64,000 bases of DNA. Source: Polyodon spathula (lineage: Eukaryota > Chordata > Actinopteri > Acipenseriformes > Polyodontidae). The stretch spans positions 13,886,794 through 13,950,793 of the forward strand of contig NC_054536.1 in the NCBI RefSeq assembly GCF_017654505.1, in the 5' to 3' direction. Every line of letters begins with the position of its first letter. Position 1 is the first letter of the stretch. The position numbers were made by a program, and so were the translations under genes. The notes under the pieces were generated by a model, which was given only the letters and a program-made list of their open reading frames with translations, was not told where the DNA came from and did no database searches. This document shows positions 1 through 11,832 of the stretch, piece by piece.

Positions 1-235
1 TGCAGTTATTTAACAGTCCTCAAATTAAATGTATGATCTGAACATTTACAGTTTTGGAACTTTAATTAGTAAGTTGTCAGGAATATAAATAACAAAATAC
101 ACTTTTATCTGAAAACAGGCTCCCATTGGGGTTGCTAACCATCACTGCAGAGAACCACACATCCATTGACAACTTGGCAATCTGTCAGTTTAAAATAGTG
201 AATGCAGCAGAAGAAAAAAAAAAGTATTAATAACA
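1..235. other. Unannotated flank of first LTR element
   Basis: AT-rich sequence with no ORF or repeat that I recognise. Its last five bases, taaca (231-235), are the probable target-site duplicate of the LTR element that starts at 236; the other copy is gaaca after 2772, four of five matching. Confidence 0.5.
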
Positions 236-695
236 TGTGACAGGCCAACAAGTGGATAGAGGCCCAGAGACAGACTGTAGTTCAAAAATAATACTTTTAT
301 TAACAAACAAACACAAAATAAAAGGGCACAAGGGCCAAAACAAAGGTATTAAACACAAATAACAAAGCACAAATCAAAACTTACAAAATAAAAGGTTTCC
401 AGGCTGGGCAAGGTCTTCACTGGACCAGAAAAATGCAAACAAAACACCAAAAAAAAAAAAAAAAAAAAAACAGCAAACCAAAAACAGCAAGCACAAACAT
501 CAGCTTGCTTTCCCAGCTCCCTCCTCTCCCTAATGGAAAGCTGAGGCCCGCTTTTATGTCAGGTGGCTGGTTGCTGATTCACAGTTAATTACTCCAATCA
601 ACCCCCAGCCACCTGAACACAATAAACCCATGCAGGTAGGGGAATGTAACAACATCCCTGCTTATCTATACAGGGCAGAGCTCTACTCTGCCACA
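236..695 (-). repeat. 3' LTR of copy 1 (minus strand)
   Basis: Reverse complement of the LTR family at 21384-21801. On the minus strand it starts tgtggcagag, has a TATA-like ataaaag near 550-558, and an aataaa signal near 295-300. An A-rich expansion (450-470) makes it longer than its partners. The terminal hairpin (ggcagag / ctctgcc) is kept. Confidence 0.85.
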
Positions 696-789
696 CGCCT
701 CCCCCCACGTACAAAGTATGCAATCGGCCAACCCCCCCCCCCTTTTAAACCCAAGCCCCCCCCTCAAGAGTCCCTTTATGTCCCTTGCG

Positions 790-2397
790 TGGGCGGGGTT
801 GATTTCAGAGCCCCCAAGTCTTCTTTGGTTGAGAGGGCCCTGAAACTCCAAAGAAGTAAGACGACGCTGTCAGGGGACCTGGACCCTCCAGTAGATGCAG
901 CGCTGGCGGGCAGGCAGCACCCCTGGACGGCGGCGTATCTCCCTCTCGAACAGCTGGCGGGACCGGCGGACCCTCAGGAACAGCAGACGAGACTGCAAAA
1001 ACTCTGGTAGCAACAATTCCAGCTTCTTCAATGGCAACTGCTGCAGCCACTCCGCCACCAGTGGTGGTTGCTGTGACCATTCTAGTGGCCTCTGAGGCAG
1101 GGCTGGTACCTTCTGCCATAACATTTGGGTGCGCCTCAGCTGGGCTCCTCTCAGCAGCACATGTAGAAGCTGCTGTGGAGTGTCAGCCTTCTCCCCTCCT
1201 GGCTCCCTGGTCCATAGCTACTTCCCTCTGGGCTCTGGCAGCAGCGGCTCCTCCCCTCAGGGCTCTGGCAGCGGCGGCTCCTCCCTTCAGGGATCTGGCA
1301 GTGGCAGCTCCTCCCCCTCTGGAAATGGTGGGACCTCTCGGCAGCCAGGTAACCCAGTCCATGGCTGCAATCTCGTAAATGGACACTGGGTGCTACTTTT
1401 TCTTCCAGTCAGGTAGGTCCATGTGGAGGTCCCCTTATGGGTGCACCAGCCAGTCCCAGATCTTCTGGGATGGTGGTGAACCCCGTGGCAGTGGTGGCAG
1501 AGGGGTGGCTGCCAGTGTCTGGGGTCGCTCCTCTTCCTGGGCGCGGGAGTAGGGGTATCTGTAATAAAAAAAAAAAGTGTGTTCTAGAAAGTTCTAGAAA
1601 TGCATTCGAGTTCATCTGTGCCCTTGCCCTACTATAACCCGTATTTGATATAACTAAGCCTTAGTCATGCTTATATAACTTGTTTTTGTCAGAATGTTCT
1701 AGGGAAAGGGATGGTTTATTCAGAGGGCCGAGCCTCGAGGGAGTGATCTGGCCAATTACTCTCTCGCACGCAGAAGCCTAACTTGGTAAGTTATAAAAAG
1801 GACGGAGTTCTCCCCTGCTCTGATGAGAGTCAGCCGTGAGGATTAGCGCGCAGTCCTGCTCGGTATTTTTTGGAGACAGCTGCTTTCTCTTACCAGGGTC
1901 GAAGGGCTCTCCCGATCTGCTTGGAAGGGTAAGAATTAGTTCAGTTGCGTCTCATGGATTGTATTGATCTGTGATTAATATAATCTTTGTATGTAACCTT
2001 GTTGGGTTGTGTCCCGTTAGGGATATCGTTATTCGCAGTATAGCAACTGTGTATATAACTGTGTGTGTGTGTGAAATAATAAAGGACCTTTTGAAATTAC
2101 TCTGTGAAGTAATTGTCTTATTTACCTCCACACCAACTTCCTTTTAAATTTAAAGTAATTAAATTTCACACAACAGCATCCTGTCCAGTTGTGGCCATCC
2201 AGCTCACAACGTCCACACCAGTCAGCTGGTGGACCCTCTGGGCAGGATCTCCAGCGGTGGTCCTCCTTTCCGCATCAGGAACACAAGGAGAAGAGGCTGG
2301 CCGGGTCCTTCTGTGGTGGCTGTTGTTGCAGCAGCTTACATTTCTTCAGCTGCTGCATCTCCTTCTGCCTTTGCCGCTGCCTGCTCTTCTTTCCCAT
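790..2397 (-). pseudogene. Zinc-knuckle ORF of LTR copy 1, broken
   Basis: The minus-strand ATG (2395-2397) begins the same MGKKSRQ-type start as the ORF at 21928. Two CX2CX4HX4C knuckles follow (about 2176-2290); in the first, the Trp codon between its first two cysteines has become a TGA stop. The reading is then interrupted by the solo LTR at 1560-2175. It resumes with the conserved SQ-I-W-W-MHP-type region (about 1440-1480) and only about three 30-bp minisatellite units (1225-1325). The role would be nucleic-acid binding, like a gag nucleocapsid; that is inference from the knuckles and the LTR context. Several frameshifts make it non-functional. Confidence 0.7.
1560..2175 (+). mobile_element. 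Solo LTR of a second LTR family, nested
   Basis: A 616-bp TG...CA unit (tgtaataaa ... cacacaaca) interrupts copy 1 exactly where its interior should be continuous. Flanks gtatc (1555-1559) and gcatc (2176-2180) are a 5-bp TSD with one substitution. It contains a TATA box (ttataaaaagg near 1791) and a polyadenylation signal (aataaagg near 2077), so it is oriented on the plus strand. There is no internal sequence, as expected after LTR-LTR recombination. Confidence 0.8.
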
Positions 2398-2499
2398 TTT
2401 CTTTCTTTTTTTTTTTAAACTGTCCCAAAAATGAAAACAAAAAAAACCCTGTACTTCTCTGAGCCTCCTTTATGCACTATATGCCACTCTAACACCACG

Positions 2500-2772
2500 T
2501 GTGACAGGCTGGCGAGTGGATAGAGGCCCAGAGACAACTGCAGTTCAAAAATAATACTTTTATTAACACATACACGCAAAATAAAAGGGCACAAGGGCCA
2601 AAACAAAGGTATTTAAACACAAATAACAAAACACAAAGCAAAACTTACAAAATAAATATTTCCAGGCTGGGCGATGCCTTCACTGGACCAAAAAAAAAAA
2701 AAAAAAAAACAAAAAAAAACATTTAACCCCATCCCTGCCAATCTATACAGGGCAGAGCTCTGCTCTGTCACA
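2500..2772 (-). repeat. 5' LTR of copy 1 (minus strand), internally deleted
   Basis: Starts tgtgacaggctggcgag and ends ctctgtcaca, matching both ends of the family LTR. The central promoter part is missing. Immediately to the left, atgccactctaacacca (about 2482-2498) is a decayed reverse complement of the primer-binding site. Confidence 0.8.
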
Positions 2773-5700
2773 GAACAGCAGTAAATTATTATTATTATAT
2801 TTTATATATAATTCAACATGTTTATGATAGGATTAATGATAGGGAGGTTCAGATGATTATCTGGAACATGCTGCGAACAATAGCTGTTAGTTTGCTCACC
2901 ATATCCTGCTGTTTGTAACATTCAAGTCCAACACTATCTAAATGCTCGGTGAATGCAATTACTAGTCCAATTACTTACTGTGAAAAGTTCTTGGAACTGT
3001 AACCTTCAATTGATTCACATTACCAGTAAATTGAAAGTGAGGGAATACATTTTTAAAAAGTGCCATAGAGCTAAATCCTGAATCTGCTATCTTCAATTTT
3101 GGCAGGCTTAGTTAAAGAAACTCTTACAGTGGTGCACTGTAGCCTGCCAACTGTTAATGATACATGGATCGATCTTTGTCACTAACAAGTCAGTGTAGTG
3201 TATATCTAAGATGTTTTTGTACCAACCATCAAATGGCTGTAAGAAATAAAACTCAGCCCTAGTGAGTGGTATTGGTATTATACAATGACAGTAATGACCC
3301 TGGAAACAACCAAAGAAAAAGTAAGCAAAAGTAAGTATTAATTAGTATTTGTAGTCACAATTATATTGTACTTTTGTATTGATTTCAAATTTTACATTGA
3401 TATCCCCATCAAGTGTCAAATTACATCAAGAAACTCTAGATGATGAAACATTTTGAAAATAATATATAAATCAAGTAAAATCTACATACAACAGGGCATT
3501 TTTGGTTAAACTTTGAGATCTGTGATCATGGACAACGCAAACGGTAATACTATATACACCACTCTGAATAGGACTATGTCATAGGAGTCACATCCCAGTA
3601 AAAGACCCATACACACAGTGGCAACACGTAGGTGGGGCACCCCTGGTCATGTGCCCCCCCCCCAGATTTCTGCCAGGGAAAAAAAAAAAGTGCTGACCAG
3701 ATATTTTTTTTTGGTGCCCTCAATACGCTTCAATCAATACCGCTTTCAATTAGTATACACATGAACCGAACTCACTATCTGACCAATGACATGCTAGCTG
3801 TCTGACAAAGCGCGCACTTCAAATTTCTGTTTGTGATTGGGCTATTTACTGTTATTTGTGAGAGGTTCAACCTTGAACTCTTCTGACTGGACAATGCGCA
3901 CAACTTTTACACCTTACAGTCCAAATGGAGAAATAAGGGAAAGGAAAAAATATTTTAAAAATTAACAATTTGTTTTGGTCACCCTAATTTGTCTAAATGG
4001 CAGAAAATTGTCGATGAACCGTCTAAAGACAACAAGCTAGCAGCTACCACCGGCAGTCCTGCTCCATTCAAACGGTAATTAAATTAGTCAGGATTTGTGA
4101 GATTAAATAAAATGGTGTGCTTTGCTTTGAACACAAAATGTTATTTAACAACAATGAACAACCATTCACACAAATTAAATTATTTATAGTTATTCTTATT
4201 TATTATCATAATGTGAAATTGAAATTTGATGCACATGTTAAAAGTTAAAATTCTTTGCTTTGTATTTCCTTTTTTGTTTTTGCAGAGTCACTTACAATAG
4301 GACCTCTGCTTTACGTCTCATCCAATGACCCCGGTTTGGTCAGGGTTTTATTGTACCTACATTTAGCTTTCTGTTTCAAGAGACCTTTGACTTCCAGAAA
4401 ACAATATGTGGCAATTCTGTCTTCCTGGAGCAGAGGACTCGAACGGTTCCATAAACTCATCTAGTCAGCCAGGTTGAACGCCTCAGCAATGTCTCCCAGG
4501 AAAGAGAAGTGAGACCAAAGAAATGTTTCCTATTCAGCTCAAGTGTATTTGATATATAATGTATCTTTCATGGGATCCTGACTCACTAAACTATTTAGAT
4601 TTCTTTTAGGTGGTAAGTAAACTAATTATTTATCTGTGCTACCAACCCTTCCTTACCTCTCACATTACAAGGCACATCCTTCATTCTGTTGCTGTCTCCT
4701 ACATATCACATTAGATTACTTTTCTCCCACGTAACACCTTTCTAATAAAAAAATGGCCTAGCACATTTTTTTTTCAAATAATGTTCTGCCTTATAAATTG
4801 ACTTGGGTGTAACCTACTGAGGTATATTCGGTTTACCTAAATATTGGCAGATCAAAACACTTCCAAAGTTTAATAACTAATGAAGGTACCGCTAAATACC
4901 CCCACTGTCTTTTTCAATGTACAGGCAAAAGTTTAAGATTATAAGCTTTCAGTTGATATCTGTAAAATATAAAATATGTATATTCAGTTTTCACCAAATG
5001 AAAACAGTTGAACTTAAAATAAAGTTTGCGGTTGAATCTAATAATGTGAATATCTCCTGCTGTATTTTATATTCAATCCTGCTATTATTCCATAATGTAA
5101 GCACAAGGTTGAAAAGGTTCAGTTTGAATATAATTAGTACTCAGGTACTGAAGCCTTGCAAGCTGCTTTAGAATACACTTCCCCACTATAATAAAGTGTC
5201 ACTTTATTTGGTGTAAGCTAAAATACAATGTTTGCTGCCAGATACATTTAAACACACAGATAACAGGAAATTCTTATAACAATGCATGTCGTTCCTCTCT
5301 TATATCAGCTAGCAACTGAAGTTTTGAGAGAATATTATAAACCAATCTTAAATCATTATTCTGAATGGTAGATTTTACACTTGTTTTGCAGGTATTTCAA
5401 AACACTTTCGTCATTATAAAATATAAAAATCATAAAAATGTTATTCTTGTGAAGGATTGCATTTTTGTTCACATTATATTGGATAAAAATACCTTCTGGG
5501 ACTGGTAAGGTTCACAGAGGCAAGTCAAGGACTGCCCTAAGCAAATGAGATGGTAAGAGAGGAATGGTCTTTTCTGAATTAACATGGCGTATCATCATCA
5601 TTAAAGTATGGCATTACTACTAAAGCAGTACTACAAGTACTACTTTAAAAGCTGTTAAATTATAACTGTGTACTGCATTGAGATCATGTGAAGAAATGAA

Positions 5701-6877
5701 AAGAAACCATTTTTTAACCTTTTTAAACCAGGTAAAGTGACAAACTTCTGTGACTTTATGATCTGGATCCCCTAGAAACCAGGATTTAGTTTTAAAATAA
5801 TTTTACTCTCATGTAAAACAGATCTAAGTAGTTTTAGATTAAAGTCACTGAATGAAACAGAGAAAAGTGGGATGGAGGCTTTACCCTTGAACTAGTCTAA
5901 TATAATTAATATGTTCTGAAACACAATTGTGAAAACTGTTAAAAAAGGAACTGCTTTTATACCAATGCTACTTAAAAAAATAAATATATAAATAAATAAA
6001 TGGTCAGGTAATTTAATCTGGGATCAACAAGTCTCATTTTTTCTTCTACTACTTAACTTATTATTAAGAAACTAGTAGTTTTTTTTTCATCTGTGCCCTG
6101 TGTGAATCGACACTCAGAACTGCAAAGTCATTCTACCTCTGGAGGGAAGAACATAAACATCAAGTGGATATTGAAATGTTCAAATCAATTTAGAAAAAAA
6201 AAATGGATAAAGTCTCATCTTAAATGGAGGGCTTAAATTACATTGCTAATATTGAACAGATGTTCTGATTCAGGCTTTTTCAATAGGATATGATTTGATT
6301 CCTCTTTATTTTAATTTTTAATGAACCATATGAGCATTTAAAACTATTTTCCCTGTTGCAATACATTTGTGTTTATAAATATTTAATACTTGATACATTA
6401 ATTGGACCCCAAGCTCTGAATGTAATTTTAAAATACCAGGCTGACTGTATTGCAATTTGTTTCTAATACATATAAAGGAATACTGGCACTGAAAGGTATT
6501 TAAAAATATATGTTTACATCAATAAAAATAAACTATTTTGAAAATAACTTTTTTTTTTTTTAACATAACAGTATATAAAAAAAAGATGTGTTGGTGGTTG
6601 GCAAGGATAGGGTAATTTCTGTCCTTCCCAGATAAATGTTGGTGTGTGGCTGTGTTTGAACAGCCACAGGTATACTGATATACTTGTTTCACTTAATTTA
6701 ATGGGTGTCACATGTCTGTAATTAGCAGGCAGGTATATAACAGGAACCGAATGTTTGTACTGGGCTGTTGGTAAAGATAACAGTTAGCTGTCCAGTTATA
6801 GCTAGTTGAAGAAAACAGAGTATCGTTTAGTACTGGTCAAGTGGTTTTGTTTTATTTATTTTTGTTTTGTGGCAAAC
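2773..6877. other. No gene recognised; AT-rich intergenic sequence
   Basis: Short random ORFs only. A C-rich spot near 3640-3665 and the tract 3620-4110 look like an eroded interspersed repeat, perhaps a hAT-type element, but I cannot support a family. Taaa and poly-T microsatellites occur around 5980 and 6550. Confidence 0.5.
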
Positions 6878-7197
6878 GAACGTAAGGTTGCGAATGCAAC
6901 CCTGGTTCTCTGAAAGAGAAAATAGCCATCAACTAATGGGTATCACCGTCAGGTGATAGGATTATGCTGAGCTTAATATAAAAGCTGCCTTTAGGCCTCC
7001 GTAGCTCTGACGTCAGCGCCCTGCCCCTCGGGTGCTGAATGACTATGCAGAACATAGGAAGCCCAGCCTCTTCAGGCCACAAGGGCTACTGAAGAGACCT
7101 TGCAGCCTGATGGCTATTTTCTCTTTCAGAGAACTGGGGTTGCATCCGCAACCTTATGTTCTCTTTCAATTCGAAAATAGCCATCAACTAATGGGTA
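6878..7197. repeat. DIRS-like terminal hairpin and direct repeat
   Basis: The 53-nt arms 6878-6930 and 7109-7161 are inverted copies with four mismatches and a loop of about 178 nt. A 25-nt direct repeat (gaaaatagccatcaactaat plus gggta) occurs at 6918-6942 and 7173-7197. DIRS elements are known for such split inverted terminal and internal complementary repeats used to close a circular intermediate. Confidence 0.75.
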
Positions 7198-7761
7198 CTG
7201 TGTACCAAAGCAGTCGAGAGGGAGAACATGCGGCAGTAGGACAGGATCGGTCTACATGTAAAAAATATACACGGAACAGCGCCTCTGCATGTTGTTCGAA
7301 AGACATATGTCCTAACACTGTTCTATGAACAGAGAGTCTTTAACAGTACAATATCGTACCGGGATACTCTTACCATATGGGTAAAGCTGGAGAGCATACT
7401 CAAATTGTACAGCAGTCTAATCCAGACTAACACTAAGTGGTCTCTTCCACTGGTGTAACAGAGTTCAAGACCGAAGCTCCAAAGAGTGGAGCAGAGGAAT
7501 CCACCACATTTAATCAGTAGAACCTCATGAAATTGTGTTGCGTAGCCCAACTAGCCCCAGCACATATTTCAGACACTGGGACACCTCGAAAGACGGCCCA
7601 GGACGTCGCCATACCTCTGGTAGAATGCGCCTTCAATTGCCCCGGGGGGAACGGCCAGCAGATTCATAAGTCACAGCAATAGCATCCACATCCAATGGAA
7701 CAGGCGTTGTTCAGACAATGCCTGACCCAGCATCGTAGAACCATAGCACCCAAACAACTGT

Positions 7762-8619
7762 TCAGTGTGTCTGACACCCCTTGTACCTCAATGCCCACAC
7801 CGGGCATAACATGTGCAACCGCTGGTCCTCCAGAGAAGAGAAGGGAGGAGGATGGAATACAATCAACTCCACAGATTGGTTCACGTGGAACGAGGATATT
7901 ACTTTTGGCAAAAATGCAGAGTTTGGTTGAATCCTGAGGGACTGTCGAGGTATCTCATCGAGAAACAAAGAGGACAGTGTATAGACTCCCGCGAGGTGAA
8001 GAGATCTACATCTGCTCTGCTGAACCACTACCAGATTCGTTCCACCGCCCTGGTGTGGAGACACCATTCCGAGGCCAGGGGACCTCCTCTGGAGAGGTGA
8101 ACCGCGGCGTGGTTGAGGCGGCCCGGTAAGTGGACTGCTCGAAGAGAAGCCAGCCAGGGCTGTTACCACAGTAACAGCCGAACTGCCATGTGGTGAAGGC
8201 TCGGAGATCTCAGGCCGCCCTGGTGGTTGATATATGACACGACTGTAGTGGTCTGACAGCACCAGCACTTGTTTGTTCTGGACCACTGGAAGAAAGTACT
8301 GTAGGGCGAGATCTACTTTCCTGAGTTCCAGGACATTGATGTGGGCTGAGGCCCAAGGCCCTGTCCACACTCCCCGAGTCTCCACACTATTCCAGACTGC
8401 GCCCCAGCAGTGGCTGGAGGCGTCTGTGGTGATTACTTCCCTCCAGAAGATGGGACCCATAGTTGTCCCCTGACGAATTTTGAAGGGGATCCTCCACCAA
8501 CGCAGGGTTCTCCAGCAGGACTGGGATATCACCAAACTGCAACCTACAAAGAACATGCTTGATACACTGGAAAGCATGGCAGCTTGGGAGCAAGCGGAAT
8601 ACGCCTTCCTGTAGTGCAT
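7762..8619 (-). pseudogene. DIRS-like RNase H and recombinase-region remnant
   Basis: The 285-aa ORF contains TTDASSHCWGAVWN, the first-strand acidic motif of RNase H, followed by HINVLELRKVDLALQYF and a VLVLSDHYSRVIYQPPG strand typical of DIRS RNase H. The C-terminal third has a CPVWALRYKG segment resembling the LCPVRAL-type motif of DIRS tyrosine recombinases. The catalytic recombinase residues cannot be located, and the ORF is too short for a complete RNase H plus methylase plus recombinase. The RNase H role would be removal of the RNA strand of cDNA hybrids. Family assignment is by motif; the remnant state is clear. Confidence 0.7.
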
Positions 8620-8844
8620 CTCTGTTGTCCGACACTATCTGTTAGGACATTGTAGGTCCTTGGCCGGTCCAAGGGCTGCAATGGCGGAGTCCACTGGGGG
8701 GAAGGCTGCCAAGCCGTCACCCTCCGCTCCCGGCATGGAAGAAAAAACCTGAGCTCCAGCCACCATGCTAGGTGCTGACGCTGGACTGGACCAGGAAGAC
8801 TGGATCTCCCTGACAAAGTCGGGGAAAGGGGGAAGTGTCCTGTC

Positions 8845-9661
8845 CTATACTGGCTTAACTGAGGAGAACCAGGAACCCTGGGGCTTCTTGTCTCTGGCCC
8901 ATTCCACCCGTAGACATTGAGCCGCTCGCTCAACCAAAGCCTCAAACACTGGCCCTGGAGATACCTCCGGTTCCTGTTGCAGCCTGTCCACCGAGTTGCA
9001 AGAAGGTCCCTCCTGCACAAGCTCGTCATCACCAGATGGTTGCAGAGAGAGGATGTCTTCTTCATAGTCTGAGATGGCCTCAAGCTCAAGTTCAGGCTCA
9101 GGCTCAGGCTCAACAGTCAGAACGTGCGGCTGGGGAACCGGCGAAGCTGTGGTGCCAGGGGCCGACAACATACTCATCATGAATGACTGTTGTCCCATCA
9201 TCACCTCCATAAAACGACCAATCTGGTCTGTGAAGGCCGAGGTCCCGCTAGGCTGTTTGTCCCTAGGGGACCTGGGGCACGCAAGCTTCCGTGTGGGAGG
9301 TGAGCATTCCTTAGGAGGGGAACGCCGAAGCTGCCCCACGCTCCTGGTAGGTGAGTGAGAGCGTCGCCCGAGAGACGGGGAGGGTGACCTGGATAGTTGC
9401 AGGCGGGCAGGAGATGATGTTGTACCACATGAAGGGGGAACAGACTCATCATGAGATCCCCTGCTAGAACGAGATCCCAGCCCCACTGTTGGCTCTAGCC
9501 TTTAGAACTCGCCTCTGGAACTTCCCGAAGATAGCGCAGAATGCTATGTCAGACAGAGCCAAAGCAGCATGTTCTGGACCCAGGCATGAAACACAGAATT
9601 CATGCGGGTCCTCTGGGGGCATTTTTTGGCTACAAGAGCCGCATTTATGGAAACCATACAT
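8845..9661 (-). pseudogene. DIRS-like gag ORF, frameshifted
   Basis: The minus-strand start at 9661 gives a protein with C-x2-C, then PPEDPHEFCVSCLGPEHA, the Cys/His motif found at the N-terminus of DIRS-type gag proteins. After a frameshift near 9470 the reading continues for about 210 aa: Ser/Arg/Pro-rich (RSPSPS-type), then the alternating acidic run EPEPEPELELE, then a conserved-looking acidic tail. The probable role is RNA binding or particle assembly. The acidic run comes from a short ctcagg-type simple repeat (9085-9112). Confidence 0.7.
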
Positions 9662-9704
9662 AGTGCACAGTACTTGCCCGGGTTGTACGGCCGGTACAAA
9701 AGCA

Positions 9705-9955
9705 CAGGAGCGGGTATGCACACGGGGTGCAAGATAAGTGCACAGGCACAGAACAGATGTGCACTGATGAGTGCATGGGGTGCTCGGATGCATGGGCGCA
9801 CGGGCACCGATGTGCACGGAGAGCGCTCAAGCCACAGGTGCGTGGATAGATGTACTGGCACGGATGTGCACAGGTGTGCATGGGGTGCATGGGAACGGGT
9901 GTGCGCGGAGAACACATGTGCACAGCACGGATGTGCCTTACATGCATGGGGTGTT
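9705..9955. repeat. GTGCA/GCATGG-rich degenerate minisatellite
   Basis: Motifs such as gtgcac, gtgcatggggtgc and cggatgtgca recur many times with irregular spacing. All frames are open through it. It lies just upstream of the DIRS-like gag and may be its 5' untranslated region or a local satellite. Confidence 0.6.
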
Positions 9956-11579
9956 ACTGTAATATTATTTCTGTCATAAATAACGAGATAATATAATGTA
10001 TTAGATTATTTATGTGAGCAATAATGTTAGTTACTTGTACACAAAAAATAAACAAGTTTGTCTCATCACCTAGCACAGAGGTCTTAGTTTAATTTTTATC
10101 TGGCTAATTGCGTGCATGTGCACAATTCGATTAATTGGCTCGAGTACTACATCTTAATAAAAGCACAGCAATCCCAATTTTGATGCGATACAACAAGGAC
10201 TGTTTAGATTTATTTATAAAAACAAAACGTTTAAAATAGTTTAACTGAATGTACGCTTTCAAGAACTGAAATTGCATGCATATGACAAATACTATAGTTT
10301 AATTGATGCACAGATATATAATATTGTGTGAACTTCGGTTCCCGCAGGCAGGGGCATCTACTAGGAGGAGGTCGGAAGTGAACCTGGGACCGCTTGCTCT
10401 GAAGCATAGCGCCGATAACACTGTGTCCATTTTTAGATTGTGTCACCTACCAGCCCTGACCCCTACCCCCATGTATGCTACACTAAGTAGCTACAAAATA
10501 TATGTGCGTGTCTATTACGGGGTTAGGTGATTTATTTAACAATGTTTTATATACATTATACGTTTTTTTTCAACTAATGCTCACTATTCTCTTATAAAAG
10601 CGTTTTATGTTTCTGTAGTTGTGTTTTTAAAATTTTCATTTTATGTTTACACTGGAAATATACTTCCACAAAGTCACATGTATTGTAATGCTTATTATTT
10701 GCAATAGTCAATACATTAAGAGTTTGTTTGTTATACTAAAAAAAAAAAAAATGGAAACCTGCTTGGCACATTTATAAAATGAACCACACATACAGTTAAA
10801 AAGTAATGAATAGTTACAACAACTGTTTCAGAAAAAAAAGAGAAAAAAATATAACAAGTAATATAACACACTACTTTTTTATTAAGTAATAAATAAGGAC
10901 ACTGTATTACTTTTGTTTCTGAAGACACAAGTAATGAGTAATAAGCTACAGTATGTTTTTCAGTAATATGCCCAACTCTGAACATAACTGAACCAGACTG
11001 TTATTGAGGCATGCTTCTCCACCATTTAACCTTCCACTTTTCATCCTGCCAGCCATCCTGAAGATAATATATAATACTGCTGACTGGGTGGTTTTTACTC
11101 CCACGTACAGATGCTCACAGTTCAGTGCTATTATCAACCACACAGTTCCCATGCTTTCTTAAAAGTGTATTTATTTGACCTTTTTTGTAAATTAATTTCT
11201 GTGTCCCATTGCTGAGCTCATGTTCTATCATTTTATTGAACATGCCAAATCACTTGTTTCCACCTGTGGTTTTGCAATACTTCATCTTGAAACTTCACTT
11301 CTCTTATAGAGAATTCAAACATCTGTTTGTATGATTAATCTGTTCCAAAAGCTTTGTAAGGAAACAGGGAAGACAAGATAAATAAATAATTTGCTTCAAT
11401 TCGTAATTCAATACTATAACAAATTACCTTGTAATTTCTCAAGTAAGCAGTGTCTTGTTTTAGTAGATGTTATGTGAATACTTTTTAACTGTATTTAAAG
11501 AGGATATCGTGCAGACAGGTGGAGATACAGGTCTTTCTCTTGGTGAGCCTGTTCTAGTTCTATACCCCTTATTTGGTAT
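9956..11579. other. No gene; contains one SINE-like unit
   Basis: AT-rich, with only short chance ORFs. The single recognisable unit is the tRNA-like SINE at 10330-10485. Confidence 0.5.
10330..10485 (-). mobile_element. SINE-like unit with tRNA-derived head
   Basis: On the minus strand the sequence contains ggtcccaggttcacttcc (about 10372-10390), which resembles a tRNA T-arm and B box, preceded by a degenerate gcgctatgcttcagagc anticodon-arm-like stretch. The adjacent segment (about 10438-10483, tgtcacctaccagccctgac) recurs at 13418-13463 beside another B-box-like sequence, so it is a dispersed family. Confidence 0.45.
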
Positions 11580-11832
11580 TTGGGTATTTTATTATACCAG
11601 CATGTACCACATGTGTTGAATTTCATAGCCACATTTCTGCCCAGTTTTGTATGCTGTCTAAATCGTTTTGGATTTCCTTGGTGGCTGTAAGCATGTCAGC
11701 CTCTCACCCAAGCTTGGTGTCCTCTGTAAATTTGACAAGTTTGTTAATTTATACCCCGATCTACAACGTTGTCATAGATAAGAAACAACAGGAAACAACC
11801 ATGTAGCCCAGCTGCACCCCACTGATGTTTTA
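11580..11832 (-). pseudogene. CR1-like LINE RT fragment
   Basis: Minus-strand reading gives pieces matching the RT of the CR1 copy at 25150-25330: LLFLIYD, then INKLVKFTEDTKLG (the FADDT catalytic box, here TEDT), then IQNDLDSIQNWAEMW. Two or more frameshifts separate the pieces. Only about 250 bp survive. Confidence 0.7.

Larger units (their letters stand above)
236..2772 (-). mobile_element. Non-autonomous LTR retroelement, copy 1 (decayed, minus strand)
   Basis: Two related LTRs (236-695 and 2500-2772), both starting tgtgacag and ending in tcaca/ccaca, bracket an interior that aligns in reverse complement with the better copy at 21384-24265. The interior holds a decayed zinc-knuckle ORF, a short version of the coding minisatellite, a degenerate primer-binding site just left of the right LTR, and the purine-tract region just right of the left LTR. 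No protease, RT or integrase sequence lies between the LTRs, and there is no room for it. A solo LTR of another family (1560-2175) is inserted in it. Flanks taaca/gaaca look like a 5-bp TSD with one change. The right LTR is about 190 bp shorter than the left. Confidence 0.85.
6878..9955 (-). mobile_element. DIRS-like tyrosine-recombinase retroelement, internally deleted
   Basis: The minus strand carries, in order, a gag-like ORF with a Cys/His motif (9661-8845), an RNase H region followed by a recombinase-like tail (8619-7762), and a terminal region with an inverted plus direct repeat (7197-6878). This order and the lack of LTRs match DIRS-group elements, whose integrase is a tyrosine recombinase. 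Only about 230 bp separates gag from RNase H, so nearly all of the RT is gone. The 5' side runs into a GTGCA-rich tract. Confidence 0.75.

Noticed and set aside
630..1416. Plus-strand ORFs in LTR copy 1
   Set aside because: They are antisense to the minus-strand zinc-knuckle ORF and contain the reversed minisatellite.
9544..9979. Overlapping Cys/His-rich ORFs on both strands
   Set aside because: Caused by the GTGCA-rich repeat; only the short gag Cys/His motif at 9661-9590 fits a known family.
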